The notes: generated by a model not told the origin, from the sequence alone. A stretch of DNA of 64,000 nucleotides from Conus ventricosus (GCA_018398815.1 CM031601.1:12210858-12274857), one strand, 5' to 3'; positions 46,107 through 58,311 are shown, counted from the stretch's first letter. Made by a program: numbers and translations.

Positions 46107-47000
46107 CCTTTAGCACGCTGTAGGCACACTATGTTGACTAACCGATTATTTCCCTTGCATCTGCAGGCGCACTATGTCGCCGAGCGAAGGGTGTTCAAAA
46201 TTTGCAGTTCGTGAACACTATTTCCGTCACTAATAATTAAAAAACCGCGGTTACTTTCGATTCAAACCGAGGCTAAACTTTGCTCTTCGGTCCGCCATTT
46301 GCATTTCCTTTGATTCGACCCGCGACAGGAAATCTTTTTAAATGTAAACATCGATATGGGGGATTTCCTCAACACAAAAATGGTGGAGACTGACTTGGAA
46401 AGATTACTCCACAAAGTCTTCTGCAATTCCGACTCAGAAAATGAGTTTGAAGGCTTCACACAAGCTGAAATCGACAGTGAAGTGGTGGCTAGTGATGATG
46501 AAGACAATGATAGTCTCTTAATTTAAGTGACAGTGACAGTGACGACGATGTTCTAAGTGGGTATCAACCTCCGTGGCACACTGATTTCACCAGAACTTCA
46601 GGTCCCAAGGAGATGCCTGATGGCATTTCGAAGGACAACTGTTCTGCTTGTTTATGACAGATGACATTATCACTTTGTTAGTGACGGAAACAAATCAATA
46701 TGCCAGTCAAGTGAAGAGAAGAGAGGAGAAAACGTAAATAAAATTGAGGCAACACGTTTTCATTTGTTTTTATGTTTGTTTGTTTTTTTCAATGTCAAAA
46801 CATGCATGCAAAACAAAATGCATTGCATGAAAACATTCCTCAGCTATCCCTTTATTAGTACACAAAAAATCAAGTCTCTACATACAATACTAGCAAAGTT
46901 ATAACAAATTTAAACAAGTAGGTCCTCAAACTTTTTGCTCCTTGAAAAAGAATGCAGGGACAAAGAAAAGAAGTCTCGAAAAAATGTAGTGTGCTAAAGG
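46107..47000 (+). mobile_element. piggyBac element, internally deleted, 894 bp
   Basis: The ends CCTTTAGCACGCTGT and its inverse GTGTGCTAAAGG are flanked by TTAA on both sides (46103-46106, 47001-47004), the piggyBac target. Inside the left end the motif GTAGGCACACTATGTTG recurs as GCAGGCGCACTATGTCG. The interior keeps only the start of a transposase gene. Confidence 0.88.
46356..46737 (+). pseudogene. piggyBac transposase N-terminal remnant
   Basis: From ATG 46356 the frame reads MGDFLNTKMVETDLERLLHK, FCNSDSENEFEGFTQAEIDS and an acidic stretch, then stops at TAA after DNDSLLI. One frame over it continues SDSDSDDDVLSGYQPPWHTD (the acidic segment and conserved Trp typical of piggyBac N-termini). 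A further slip near 46630 brings LFMTDDIITLLVTETNQYAS then QVKRREEKT and TAA, the known start of the DDE region. All catalytic residues are absent, so the element is non-autonomous. Confidence 0.85.
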
Positions 47001-47775
47001 TTAACACAGGGACATTTACAATTAAATTCATGCTGAAAGACAGCTGAAAACTATCAGCTCCTGAAGCATGCCCATAGATATTTCTAGCTAATTCATCATA
47101 ATCTTTTCCTTATGATTATAGGACATAACAAAACACGCATTAAGTCATGTTGTCAGCAGGCTTTATATTTTTTTGCGTTTTATCTTTTTCATACTGAAAA
47201 TGGCTTCTCATCGTCACACGTGTTAGATGTTACACCTCTGCTTCCCCACTGCAGATAAGTACGTATGATCATCACTGTAATCTTTCATCAGATACAACAA
47301 CAAATCAATAATACAGTGAGTGAAGGGTATCACTAAATTCGTAAATTATTAACCCCCAAAATGAAAATTAAACAACTAAGAATCCCTGATTATCAACTGC
47401 AGTAGAACGCAGGTAAAATGTAACATTGAACGGGCAACACACACTTCTGTCAGTGAAAACAAAAATTTAAAAATGATACAACAAGATGCACTAAAATGGT
47501 GGAAGTAATGAAGAATAACGATAACAAAAATAACATCGCCAGTAATGACTGGGACAAATAAAACTTTTTCCCTGGCACTTGCCTCTAATAGTAAAGCCAA
47601 CACGCTGTAACTAGACGAACTACTATTTGACCCAAAGCCATAGCAACATGAAGAAACTGAAGAACATGAACACCACAATACACGAAAACAGCACACACTC
47701 TGGAACTTATCTTCTGATCTAAGATGGCTGAAAAGTGAGGAAAAGATGTTTGGCAAAGGATGTATTGATGTACAC

Positions 47776-47831
47776 CCCACACACACACACACACACACAA
47801 AACACCCCACACACACACACACACACACACG
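47776..47831. repeat. (CA)n microsatellite
   Basis: Two CA runs separated by AAAACACCCC, immediately 5' of the LINE fragment. Confidence 0.95.
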
Positions 47832-47839
47832 CACAGAAT

Positions 47840-49860
47840 AGTGCATACTATTCTAGCACTAGACCATTAGAATGGGGCTTCCACAGGGATCAGTATTATC
47901 TCCGATTTTATTCATATTTTAACTGCAGATAAACAAAAGGATTATCAAAGATGTAATTATTAGCACAATTCGCTGATGACTTATGTTTGTGGATGAAGGT
48001 CACTATGAAAAGAAAGACTCCATTAAGATCTTTCAATTACATAAAATAAAATATCAACATGAACTAAACAAAATCAACGACTTTTTACATTGAAATGGAC
48101 TTTCACTTTCACAGAAAAAAACGATTAATGCTTTTTAATCTGGATACGACCCTGAGAAAACTTCCTCAATTTACTCTGAAGGGTCATTTCTACAATACGC
48201 TAGTTCTGTAAAATTTCTTAGGCTTTTATCTAACTCCAAAGCTTTCATGGAATCTACATATGAATACATTTTGATAAAGCGAGGAAAAGTTTTAACTTTT
48301 TAAAAATCATAAGCAAACAAAAGTGGGGACAAGACAAAGATAGCTTAACATTACTATCTTCTGCGCTTGTGCGGTCAAGATTAATTTATGCCCAAGAAGT
48401 ATTCTTAGCGCCCCACACATTTACTTATAAATTACAAAGTATAGACTGCAAATCGTATAAACTGGCACTTGGAGTTCTATACATGCATGTAACTTGGGAA
48501 CATTACATGAATAGGAGTTTTGCCTCTCAATGAGTTTCGAAAAAGCGTCTGCATCTAAATTTGTCTTAAAGAACTCTTCACAAAATACTTTTTGTGCTAA
48601 AGAAGTATCATTAAATTCAGAAACAACTTTGCAAAAAGAGCTAGAAGCATAAAATCAACTTTATCCATTCAGACATATACTTCTACTCTCATTGAAAGAA
48701 TCAAACATAATCAAACTAAAATAGCTTCGAGCCCCTTCTATGGACCCATTCCCAAATGGAACAAATAAAAGCTAAATTTGATACAAAATTACACGTACTA
48801 AGTAAAACGATTCTCCAAACCTTCTTAAAAGCGATGTAAATTGTCATTGGAAAATGTGTATAAAGATCACTTGAAATTTTTTACGGATGGTTCAGTACTA
48901 GATGATCGTAACACTGGCGCAGCTTTTACATACCAACCTTAAAGTGGAGAAATTGTATCATCTTGGGAAATACTTGTCGATTTTTACAGCAGCAACTAGT
49001 AGCAATTCTAATGTCTCTAAAGTATATTCTAAATTCTTCCACTAAAAATTGTCAACTTCTACTTTGTAGTGATTCTAGATCAGCGCTTTCTGCTTTACAT
49101 CTCCAAATTCAAAGATTCGTAATGAGATAACAACGGAAATAAATTACGTAACGCATCTTCTATCAATGAAGAGAGTCAAAATTACTTTTTGTTGGGTGCC
49201 CTCTCACTGCGGCATTTCATCCAATGAGAGAGTTGACCAAGCTGCTCGAAGAGCAGCTCGCAACATTGAAGGCACAACTTCATTCAGTATAGATTTGGAT
49301 TTGTCAGAATGTTATGCACTGATAAATAAAGCATCAAACGACAGATTTAAACATTTATTAAAAAACACAGATTGTCTATATATAAAATGTGTGTTAAACC
49401 AAGCCCTGTTATTAACCCCAAAACACAATTAAGAAAAATCCAAACTCCATTTCTAGAGATGTAGAAAGCTTAATTCATCGCATTCGATTAAATTCACCTC
49501 GAACTAAATACTGCCAAAATGTCTCATGTATGTGTGGGGAACCTCTCAGTGTAAGTCATCTGTTATTGAACTGTGCAAGAACAAAACAGTAGTGCAAAGG
49601 AAGGTGCTGAAATTTTATCTGATGGATCGACTTCACTGAACTTGCCTTACAGTTAAATAACTGTTTTTTCATGTGTTTAATTTGTAAACATTTATTACAA
49701 AGCCCAGTTGGAATATTCCTTTGAATATAACTTTATTCCCCCCCCCCCCCCCAACTCATTTTGAACAAACATATGCTCATCTTAATCAATTCAATCATTT
49801 GTATGATGCCGCTTACAAATAAGATACAACATAAGATTGTAATATATACACTCTTTAACT
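47840..49860 (+). mobile_element. LINE fragment with reverse transcriptase 3' part and RNase H, copy 1
   Basis: Starts inside the reverse transcriptase: MGLPQGSVLSPILFIF (47872 on). The ADD region near 47975 is degraded. RNase H follows with LKFFTDGSVLDDRNTGAAFT (48872 on) and KITFCWVPSHCGISSNERVD (49178 on), then a C-terminal Cys motif NVSCMCGEPLSVSHLLLNCA. RNase H downstream of the RT places it in the I-like group of non-LTR elements. Many stops; 5'-truncated at the CA repeat, in an INTU intron. Confidence 0.85.
49738..49752. repeat. Poly-C tract in LINE 3' region
   Basis: A run of C inside AT-rich sequence, probably grown by slippage. Confidence 0.7.
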
Positions 49861-50104
49861 CCTCAACTACACGCTTAATTGAAGTGTCCAAAACTGGACA
49901 AATATGACCACGTCAACACTGGAAAATGTGCTGAAAAGAAGACATCATTCAAAGGACTGCTTCCAACTTCATCAGATACACCTCTAGTGCAGAGACACTA
50001 TTGAAGAACAGAAAACTAGTTCCACTGGACATGGTGAAATTACTGTAATTCTTTGAAAAACTGTGGCACACTGAAAACCGTATCATAACTTACTCTTAAC
50101 ACAC

Positions 50105-50298
50105 TCACACACACACACACACACACACACACCACACACACACACCACACACACACACACACATATATATACACACACCCACACACACGCACATACATAC
50201 ATTTTCACACACACACGCGCCCCCGCGCGCGCAAGCACAAACACACACGCCACACACACACACAACACACACACCACACACACACACACACACACTCA
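50105..50298. repeat. (CA)n microsatellite with GC-rich core
   Basis: CA runs around CACGCGCCCCCGCGCGCGCA. Confidence 0.95.
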
Positions 50299-50419
50299 CA
50301 AATGGTTGCACACACCCATACCTCTTTCATCATACACTCTTATCACTACAAACTGTCTGAAATCACTTCATGTGGTAAGACGTTATTAAACGGAAGAACA
50401 ACACAACACGCACTCACAC

Positions 50420-50499
50420 ATACACACTTGCACACACACACTTGCACGCACGCACGCATGCACGCACGCACACACACACACACACCACACTTTTGCATG

Positions 50500-50562
<63 letters not shown>
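50420..50562. repeat. (CA)n / (CACG)n microsatellite
   Basis: CACGCACGCACGCATGCACG followed by a long CA run, just downstream of INTU exon 6. Confidence 0.95.
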
Positions 50563-50586
50563 ACACACACTGCTCTATGCTTACAC

Positions 50587-50697
50587 TTCAGCACCAGACT
50601 GTACACTGTCTTGTAACGAGGAGCTGAGAGTTAGAAACAGACCACGGATGTTGGTCAGCGCCTCTTCTTGGGGAGGGAAAGAGTACACTATGTCTTC
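50587..50697 (-). CDS. INTU: INTU exon 6: first longin region
   Basis: A 37-codon exon (GTGCAG acceptor, GTGTAAG donor) reading [20 protein letters not shown] then [17 protein letters not shown]. It matches vertebrate ILYHYP...VRGIFLTL. Read to the GTGTAAG donor it ends in phase 0, but exon 7 requires phase 2; a weak alternative donor (GTCTGG) inside the exon would give phase 2. Confidence 0.9.
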
Positions 50698-51926
50698 CTG
50701 CACATGAGACAACAGTGCCAAATGAGATCAATTCCCAGCGTCTTATTAATATTCTCTGTGACACATTTAACACAGGTCACAAAGATATCAACAACTTTGA
50801 TGTCAGGAAATATAACAGACAGTATAAACTTTATGAATACATTGTGACGCAGAACACATGCCCGTAACTGAAAAGGAATGTCAACAGAATTTGAAATAAA
50901 ATTCAACATATGAAGGACAGTGAAACTTCCATTAAAGATGTTTGCAGTAGGAGTTTTTACTAGCATGTAAATCTGGAAAGAAAAAGAAAGACGTTCCAGT
51001 AAATTACAAGTCCTTTTTTTTTTTTCTAAATGTAAACGGAGGAGGCAGTTTTATCTCAGAAGGTTTCTATCAACAGGTTTCACTGTATCTGTCCAATGAA
51101 ATGAAAAACAGCCAATGACTGAAGTCATGAAGGACTTCTTTCTTTTCACAAACCAAGTGAATTCCCCCTTCAATTGCAAAAAATGTCTATGACCAGAAGA
51201 GACATCTGGAAGCAATCTTAACCTTTACCAGTAAATGAATCATCATGAAACTTCCGTAAGTGGTGTCAGTAAAAAAAAAATAAAAAAAAGCAAGTAAAAC
51301 ATGACCTAATTCTTGTCAGCATTGTTTTCCAGTTAGCTCAGCATGAGTAATCTTCCATATATTGTGCAGACTGAAGTTTTGCATGTCTGAAGAATGACTG
51401 ATAGCTTATACAGCTTTGATCTGAGTTACTGCAATGTAAAAAAAAAGAAAGGAGAAAAGATAGCCCACTACAAATTATTATTACTGGCTGTCATACTAAA
51501 CCTGGTGCTGCAAACAGCAAATAGTTAAATTCTTTCCAGACCCTTGTATATTATGTGCCACTCTTCTTCACAGAAATAAGCTCACCGCGAACATCAAATT
51601 AGCTACAAGAGTAAGTGTTCATCCCTCTCCTTGCAAGAACATCAGTTCTTTTCCCTTATTCCATCACTCTCCCTCCTCCCAATATTCTTTTTGTCGGAAG
51701 AACAGAGAAAGAGTTATGGGATGGAGAACAGCGAGGCAGAAGTGGTCTGCAAGCTTGTGCTGTCAGTGGCACAACTCCCATGGTAAAGCCCATGTCACTC
51801 ACTTGCACTCCTCAACAAAGGAACATCCAAGGTCCTGTTTTGTTCCAGTCCCAACCTTCTACACTTCTCTCAATCACCTCTTTCACAGGCCATCACACCC
51901 AACCAGTGCCACCCCACCCTACTCAC

Positions 51927-52148
51927 ATTGGGAGCTTCCTCTCCAGTGCCACTGCTGCACAGTGTCAGGTACAAGGCGATGCAGCTGTACTGCAGAAGCT
52001 GCTGCTGCAGGTTAAAGATGTCTCTGCCAGTCACCAGCAGACACAGGTTGTGGTAGGCCGGCAAGCGACTGGACCCATTGGACACAACGCTGCCCTGACT
52101 GCAGGAGGTTGGCCCAACAATCTTGGGCACTTGCAAGGTCAGCCTCAC
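51927..52148 (-). CDS. INTU: INTU exon 5: end of PDZ-like domain and start of first longin region
   Basis: A 222-nt exon, phase 0 at both ends, with CTTAACAG acceptor and GTGAGT donor. It starts VRLTLQVPKIVGP (last PDZ strand, vertebrate VKLTFE) and ends LLQYSCIALYLTLCSSGTGE followed by EAPN. The IALYLTL strand corresponds to vertebrate IIMYLTL, the first strand of the longin-like fold. Confidence 0.92.
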
Positions 52149-52229
52149 CTGTTAAGTACAGGCATCATAATTAACAGGGTTTTACAGACAAGGGGTTTCA
52201 CATTGTTGGGCACACCTCCAATTAAAAAA

Positions 52230-54000
52230 AAGAAGAAAAGAAAAAAAACACACAAAAGACACAGCACAATACATGGTGCACATGAAAATGATAAACAAAA
52301 GCCTAAAAAGATCAAAATTTAAAGGAAAAAAGTGAACTTTTGTCCCTGAGAAACCTGATAAATTGCTCACAAACATAAGCTTACATGACTGCATTCATCC
52401 ATACATACACGAGGTGCTAGCCCCCTTTATCATTTCAGAGAACAATACGGTAAATCTGTCAGCAGGGGGGGGTGGGGATCCTCAAAACCTTTAAGAGCTG
52501 GGATGTGGGAAGCAAAACCCTACTAAATTGTTCTATTCTCAGGAGCATGTCAAGATTTGCCTATGGCATGCATCAGCTTCTCCATCAGTCTACAGAGAGA
52601 CTCTTCTGACGTTTATTTGGCTGCCAGTCCATCTATCCCCCCCCCCCCCTCCCAGCAGTCAGGAGTCTGTCACTCATCTAATACATATATACATAACCTT
52701 CTCTTGGTCAATCACCATCAGACTGAGTCAGGGTATACATCTGTTCTTTATGTGCCCCATCCTCTTGTCACAACTGGAACCTTACCAGTTTTGTTATTTT
52801 TACTTTGCAAGTAACCAATCAGAAACAAAATGTACATTTAAAAATGTTATCTGTATGCAAGTATGTGTCTTCAGTGTGCAGAGGGGCAACACAGATTTTT
52901 CAAGAGTTTCAAATGGAAGAACTGCACACATGGTCAATCTACGGCCCCCCATGATTTCCCTTGGATTGGTGGAGTTCACGGCTGCATTGACAAATACTAA
53001 AAAAAATGCTGCATGGTGACTTCAGCACATCAAAGGGTTTGGGCTGACACCTAAGTTAATACTGCCATACAATGTCATGGAGTTAAACCAACCGACATTG
53101 AGAGTGACGTTGCTCAAGAGTGCCATAAATTAAACAGCAGAAAACCATGGGCATTAGGATAGGAGATATTTGGATGGGGTGGTCAGGAAACAAAGAGAGA
53201 ACAGGACAAAAAAAGAAGAAAAAAAAAAAGAAACAAAGACCACAAAAAAAGAGCTATAACTCTGGATCTGGAAATGAAGTCAAACTTCCTGAAATAAAGT
53301 ACAAAGGCAATCAAAACATACTTTGTTTATTCACTTCCATTCAAACCACAGAAAAGCTTTCAACAGATTTTATGAAACAATTTCATCGATTGCAGTCTGT
53401 TCAGATGTTTGTGGATTCAAACGGTTAATGTAATGACGGCCTGCAAAAATGCAACCATCATTCAATAAGCCTCGGTGACAAAGACTTGACACTTACAAAT
53501 TACATGCCTATACATGTGTCTAACACTGTGCCAAAACTATAAACACACAGACACAGAAACACAGACATACAAACACACAAAAACACACAGAGTATCAGCA
53601 TGTGTGTGTGTGTGTGCATGCGTGCGCGCGCATGTGTGTGGTGTGTTTAAATCGTATGTATCGAGGGATGCCTGGTCTTAAATAATCATATTTATTATTT
53701 CAATCTTATTAAACTGAATATATTTAGATAGATTATGTTGCTTGCTTTTAATGATGATGATGCTCACTTTTGAAATTTTAGGTTCCATGTTTTAAAGAGA
53801 GTGGATGTGTACTGTAGCTGCGCATGCACATGTATTTGTACGTGTGTGTGTGTGCGTGTGTGTTTTGAGATGTGTGTGTGTGTGGGGTGGGGGGGGGAGA
53901 GTGTTTGTGCTTGCATGAAGATATTTTACTGATGCGATTGATTTACTATGGATTCTTACACAGGCATTTTACGCCTTGTGTGTGTGTGTGTGTGTGTGTG

Positions 54001-54044
<44 letters not shown>

Positions 54045-54140
54045 GTGTGCGTGTTGTCCTGGTATATGGCTGCTGTGCTGTCGAAAATGAATTTTCCATC
54101 TCTTGGACAAACAAAATTGTTATCCTTATCCTTAGAAACA
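52230..54140. other. INTU intron 4, no element recognised apart from simple repeats
   Basis: Single-copy-looking sequence with a C run at 52637 and GT runs at 53840-53885 and 53978-54053. Confidence 0.55.
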
Positions 54141-54152
54141 CATCAAACATAC

Positions 54153-54232
54153 CTCTCTCTTGATGCTGTGAACTACGCTGTTCAAATTGGACCAGGTGAC
54201 TTCTTGGCCATTCAGGTACAGCAGCATATCTC
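54153..54232 (-). CDS. INTU: INTU exon 4: PDZ-like domain middle
   Basis: An 80-nt exon with TTCACAG acceptor and GTATGT donor. Phase 1 in, phase 0 out. It encodes 26 codons, DMLLYLNGQEVTWSNLNSVV then HSIKRE, matching the vertebrate PDZ segment IGDVLVAVNDVDVTTENI. It lies only about 90 bp from the left end of the pogo/Tigger element, so the transposon is intronic. Confidence 0.9.
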
Positions 54233-54324
54233 CTGTGAACCAGTCATGGGGCAAATTCTAACTTTTACTCTTCTTTTTAAAGATTAGCTCAAGAGCTGAA
54301 CGTATAATATCAATATTTCTTGTA

Positions 54325-54595
54325 CAGTGGAACCCCGTTGCGGACCACCCCGATGAGGGGACCACCCCGCTGAAGGGACCGCTTTTTTTTGCGACCGAAT
54401 TTTTTCCCTCTTTATCTCTGTTACTAAAACCCCGGTAACAGGACCACCCCGGTCCTCGGACCGCGGACCACCCAAAACGGGACCAAATGTCAGATTTAAC
54501 CTCGGTAAGAGGACCACCATTAGAAAAAATCGGAGTGATTCACTTTGTCATTGTGCGTTCTCTGCATTGTCCACTCCCACATGTACTTGATAATG

Positions 54596-54628
<33 letters not shown>

Positions 54629-56616
54629 GTACATGTACACACAAGTTGGCAAGAGGACCACTTGATGATGATCGGAAGTTCACACTTCACTCACTGCTCA
54701 ACTTTTCCACTTGATAATGATCGGGAAGTTCACACTTCACTCACTTGCTCAACTTTTGACTTTTCTCGTGTAACGTTCACTCTCACCTCTCACGATTCCT
54801 TTGCTAACACCATTCATCACTGCTCAATGCAAGGAACCAGTTGGCGTCAGAATGGCTACACCAAGTAAGAAACAAAAGGAGTTGAGCCTGAAGGAAAAAG
54901 TGGAGCTGATACAACAAAGCAATGGGAAATCACAAGAGCATTGGCTAAAAGTATGGCATTGGAAAAAGTCAAGTCCAGCGGATTTTAAAGAGAAGGCAGA
55001 ACTGATGACCGCATATGAAGAAAACGCACCTTCTGATAGAAAACGATCAGACACTCCACGAGCCAGCATCATGAAAATATCGAAACTCTCTGCTACCGGT
55101 GGTTCCAACGCATTCGAGCCCAACTTACCCGTGTCCGGACCTTTGCTGCAAGAAAAGCTAGAGGTGTTTCGCGGAGGGTCTGGGGATATCTTCCGACCGT
55201 TTTAAAGCATCAAATGGATGGCTTGATCGATTCAAGAACCGCCACAACATAAATGCCGGTGTGATCTGTGGAGAAAGCGGCACGGTCGAAGAAACAACAG
55301 TCACAGACTGGCATACCAAGCTGCCTGAACTTCTCTCTGGGTACGATCCAAAGGACGTTTACAACATGGATGAGAGTGGTTTGTTCTTTCGCGCCCTGCC
55401 AAATAAGACGTTAAAGACTAGAGGACAAGAGTGCAAAGGGGGTAAGAAATCAAAAGACCGACTCCCCGCGTCATTTTGTGTGAACATGACGGAGAGTTTG
55501 AAAAAACGCTGATCATCGGAAAGTGTGGCGCGACCACGATGCTTCAAAGAATGGATGTAGCGTCACTGCCAGTCACATGGGAACACAACAAGAAAGCATG
55601 GATGAACACAGAATTGTTCACTCGCTGGATCCAGTCATTTGATCGCAGAATGAAGAACCAGCGCCGCAACGTCATTCTCCTTGTGGACAACGCTCCTAGT
55701 CATCCCAAAGAGTTGGCTCTGACAAATGTGAAACTGGTTTTTCTTCCGGCGAATACAACTTCACGGTTACAGCCACTTGATCAAGGCATCATCAAAACCG
55801 TCAAGGCCAATTACCGAAAACGTTTTTTGCAGACACTCCTGCGAAGATGGATGCCGGCGACGACATTACCAACGTAGCCAAGTGCGTGTCTGTACTGGAT
55901 GCCATCAACTGGATTTACCATGCAGTGAAAGAGGTCAGCCTTCTACTGTGAAACGCTGCTTTGAGAGATCAGGGATCACAGAAGCAGTTCTGGGTGTTGA
56001 CCCGGGAGATGACCTTCCCTTGGCTGACTTAATAACAGCAGATCCGGATGACGAGACACCTCTCTTTGAGCTGGTGTTGAAGGTGCAAGAACGTCTAGAG
56101 CTGTCCGAAGGGAGCGTCGAGGATTACTTGTCATGTGACGCAGAAGTTGAGACTTGTGATGGAGACGTCAATGGACTTGAACGCCATGTTCTTGATGACT
56201 TTCTGAAGAGCAGCTGGACCATCCAGAAAAGGAAGACGAGGAAGGCGAAGAAGACAAGGAGGATGAGGAAGGCGAAGAAGATAAGAACGTTACAAATGAC
56301 ACATGCATCAAAAACGTCCACCAAGCTCTTCACCAACTGGAACAGCTCAAGTCCTTCATCGTGGGAAAGGGTGCTCCCCATCTTCTCACGGCCGTGTACG
56401 ATCTGCAGAAGGGAGCTGTGTGAACTGGGTGTTGATCGTCAAAGCAAGCTGAACTTACTTCGTTTTTCCAAAGACAGTGATGTTCACAGTCACCGTTTGA
56501 GGTTTGTTATGTGAGAATGTGAGAATTATTCTGATACTGTACTTCGGTAAGCGGACCACCCCGTAGAGGACCACTTTTTTTGCAACCAGGGTGGTCCCCT
56601 AACCGGGGTGGCCCTG
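54325..56616 (+). mobile_element. pogo/Tigger DNA transposon, 2292 bp
   Basis: The left end CAGTGGAACCCCGTTGCGGA and the right end (inverse complement CAGGGCCACCCCGGTTAGGG) are imperfect inverted repeats flanked by TA (54323-54324 and 56617-56618). The subterminal regions repeat GGACCACCCCG at least six times, in both ends. A (CA)n run (54598-54624) sits in the 5' untranslated part. It encodes a CENP-B/DDE-type transposase. Confidence 0.92.
54852..56490 (+). pseudogene. pogo/Tigger transposase with multiple frameshifts
   Basis: Begins at ATG 54852, MATPSKKQKELSLKEKVELI, the CENP-B-type N-terminal helix-turn-helix. It continues through a shift near 55180 (WLDRFKNRHNINAGVICGES, the second DNA-binding module), then YNMDESGLFFRALPNKT (first catalytic Asp), a shift near 55475, NVILLVDNAPSHPKELAL (second Asp), NTTSRLQPLDQGIIKTVKAN (third Asp, as in the DDD pogo group) and a shift near 55850 into a region reading DAINWIYHAVKEV and later SPSTVKRCFERSGITEAV. 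The C-terminal tail is acidic and not well defined. At least three slips; ends intact. Confidence 0.9.
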
Positions 56617-57212
56617 TACATCAATGTGTGTTGGTTTAAACAATTACTCTACTTCTATAATAATCATTATGCCTCTTTTTTCACTTGTGACAATGAATGA
56701 GAAAAAATTCTAGCACTTGCTTCATACTGTTTGCACTGCCATTACTATGATACTGAATTATTTATGGCATTTTCATCAGATGAGTTTACACTTAAAGCGC
56801 TTTGATGCAATATTAGAGAACATAAACACCCCAAAGACCATGATCATACCTAATTTTCAAACACTTTATATACAATGACTACTAAGGAAGGGACCTTGGT
56901 TTCCCTCCTCAAAGACAATCACTGCTCTATACAAGTCAAAGACATTATTCATAATTCAATAGACACTCACAGTCACACATGCATGCATTTTTTCGTGCCC
57001 ATTTTCCCAATGCATGCCTGATATGCACAAGCTGATCTTTTTCCCCTCTTTTCCTAAAGTTTAATCAATCACATATGAATATATTCATACAATGTACACA
57101 TTTAGTAATTGCAGTCTTTTTTTTTCATTTTACAAAAAAGTTGTTCTAAAACATTGAGACTTGATACTTCAACAGCTTGTTTCACAATGTCATAGATGAT
57201 CATCATACAGAC

Positions 57213-57971
57213 CTCTGTGAACAACTCCAACTTGTCGGCAGGAGAACCCGAGAACCACCCCTTGCACCACCAGTTTGCGCACCTTGCTCTCCCCTTGTGA
57301 TTCACGCTTTTCCCCGCCCGCTGAAGCAGCCGTCCGCTGCCTGTAGCGACACAGAGCTATGCCCAGCAACAGCTCAAAGAGTTCAGCACCACTGGCCAGC
57401 TTGCTGGCAGATTCTGTGTGTTTGGAAAAGTCTGGCACAAGAACAAACGTCCTTGAGATGGGGGCCATTTTTCTGTCGTTGACTAGCACCGGTGGTGGTC
57501 CTGGCCAGCAACCCTGCCGTTGACTCTCTGCTTTGTCGGCAGTCTGTGACAGCACATTCTGGAACGGCTGTTCTGCTGAGGCAGGATGATCCAATTCACC
57601 ATTATTAGCAGATTTGATTTTCCTGATCTGCTCTGCTCTCTTCACTTCTCCATTCTTGGTATGGTCTTGTTTCTTATGCAGCGCGCCTGTGCAGCTGCTT
57701 GCTTTTCTTGCGTAGTTCGGCACGTGAGCGAAGCCTTTCCTCCTCATCTTCCTCGCTGGCGCTGCCACGGAGGAGTCTGGACGGCACCACAGCACTGTCA
57801 CTGTGACGCCCCTCATTCGTGTCGACTGAGGGCGGTGACTGTTGTGGGTACAGAGCATGGCAGGGACAGGGGTGGTGTCTGGGGTGGCAGAGAGTTGCTT
57901 CTGGCTCGTGTCTTGCCGTCCACGTCAATGTAGAACAGATCACCTTGGTCGTGCCGCACATGTTCACACCA
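57213..57971 (-). CDS. INTU: INTU exon 3: N-terminal block and start of PDZ-like domain, two frameshifts
   Basis: The largest coding exon. Three frames are needed. The first reads WCEHVRHDQGDLFYIDVDGK to a stop near 57815. The second takes over at about NEGRHSDSAVVP and carries the acidic/basic stretch SEEDEEERLRSRAELRKKSK. The third, from about 57680, reads KKQDHTKNGEVKR, then AELFELLLGIALCRYRQR (counterpart of the vertebrate LLEVLVGI block) and KLVVQGVVLG, the first strand of the PDZ-like domain. Each switch equals one extra base (or two missing), and the net shift restores phase 1 at the GAG/GTCTGT donor. Its single base completes a Gly codon with exon 4 (..HRGDMLLYLNG). Starting at the canonical CTACAG acceptor (57986) would put TAA in frame, so the start is placed at AAG/TGG, 57971. 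The slips look like assembly errors rather than decay, because amino-acid character is conserved on both sides. Confidence 0.85.
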
Positions 57972-58234
57972 CTTGGATTCAATTTACTGTAGAAATAAGA
58001 AGAAAGTATACACCCATTTACACATTTGAACAAACAAAAATAATACAGCCTTAAAAAAATCTGTCACATTAGAATTAAACACCAATAATGATATAAAAAA
58101 AAAACAAAAAAAAACAAACAAACAAAAAACCCCAGCATTTTCAAGTCTTTTCTGTTGTACTTAAGTTCATATCTGTAACCTCACAAACTGTGCACACTAA
58201 TATAAAAACTAAACACTGCTGCTGTATGGAGGAA

Positions 58235-58275
58235 ATACACACACGCACGCACGCACGCACGGACGCACGCATGCA

Positions 58276-58311
<36 letters not shown>

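Noticed and set aside
57600..57860. Programmed frameshifting in INTU exon 3
   Set aside because: Two independent slips in one exon with no slippery heptamer-plus-structure signal are better explained by sequence error.
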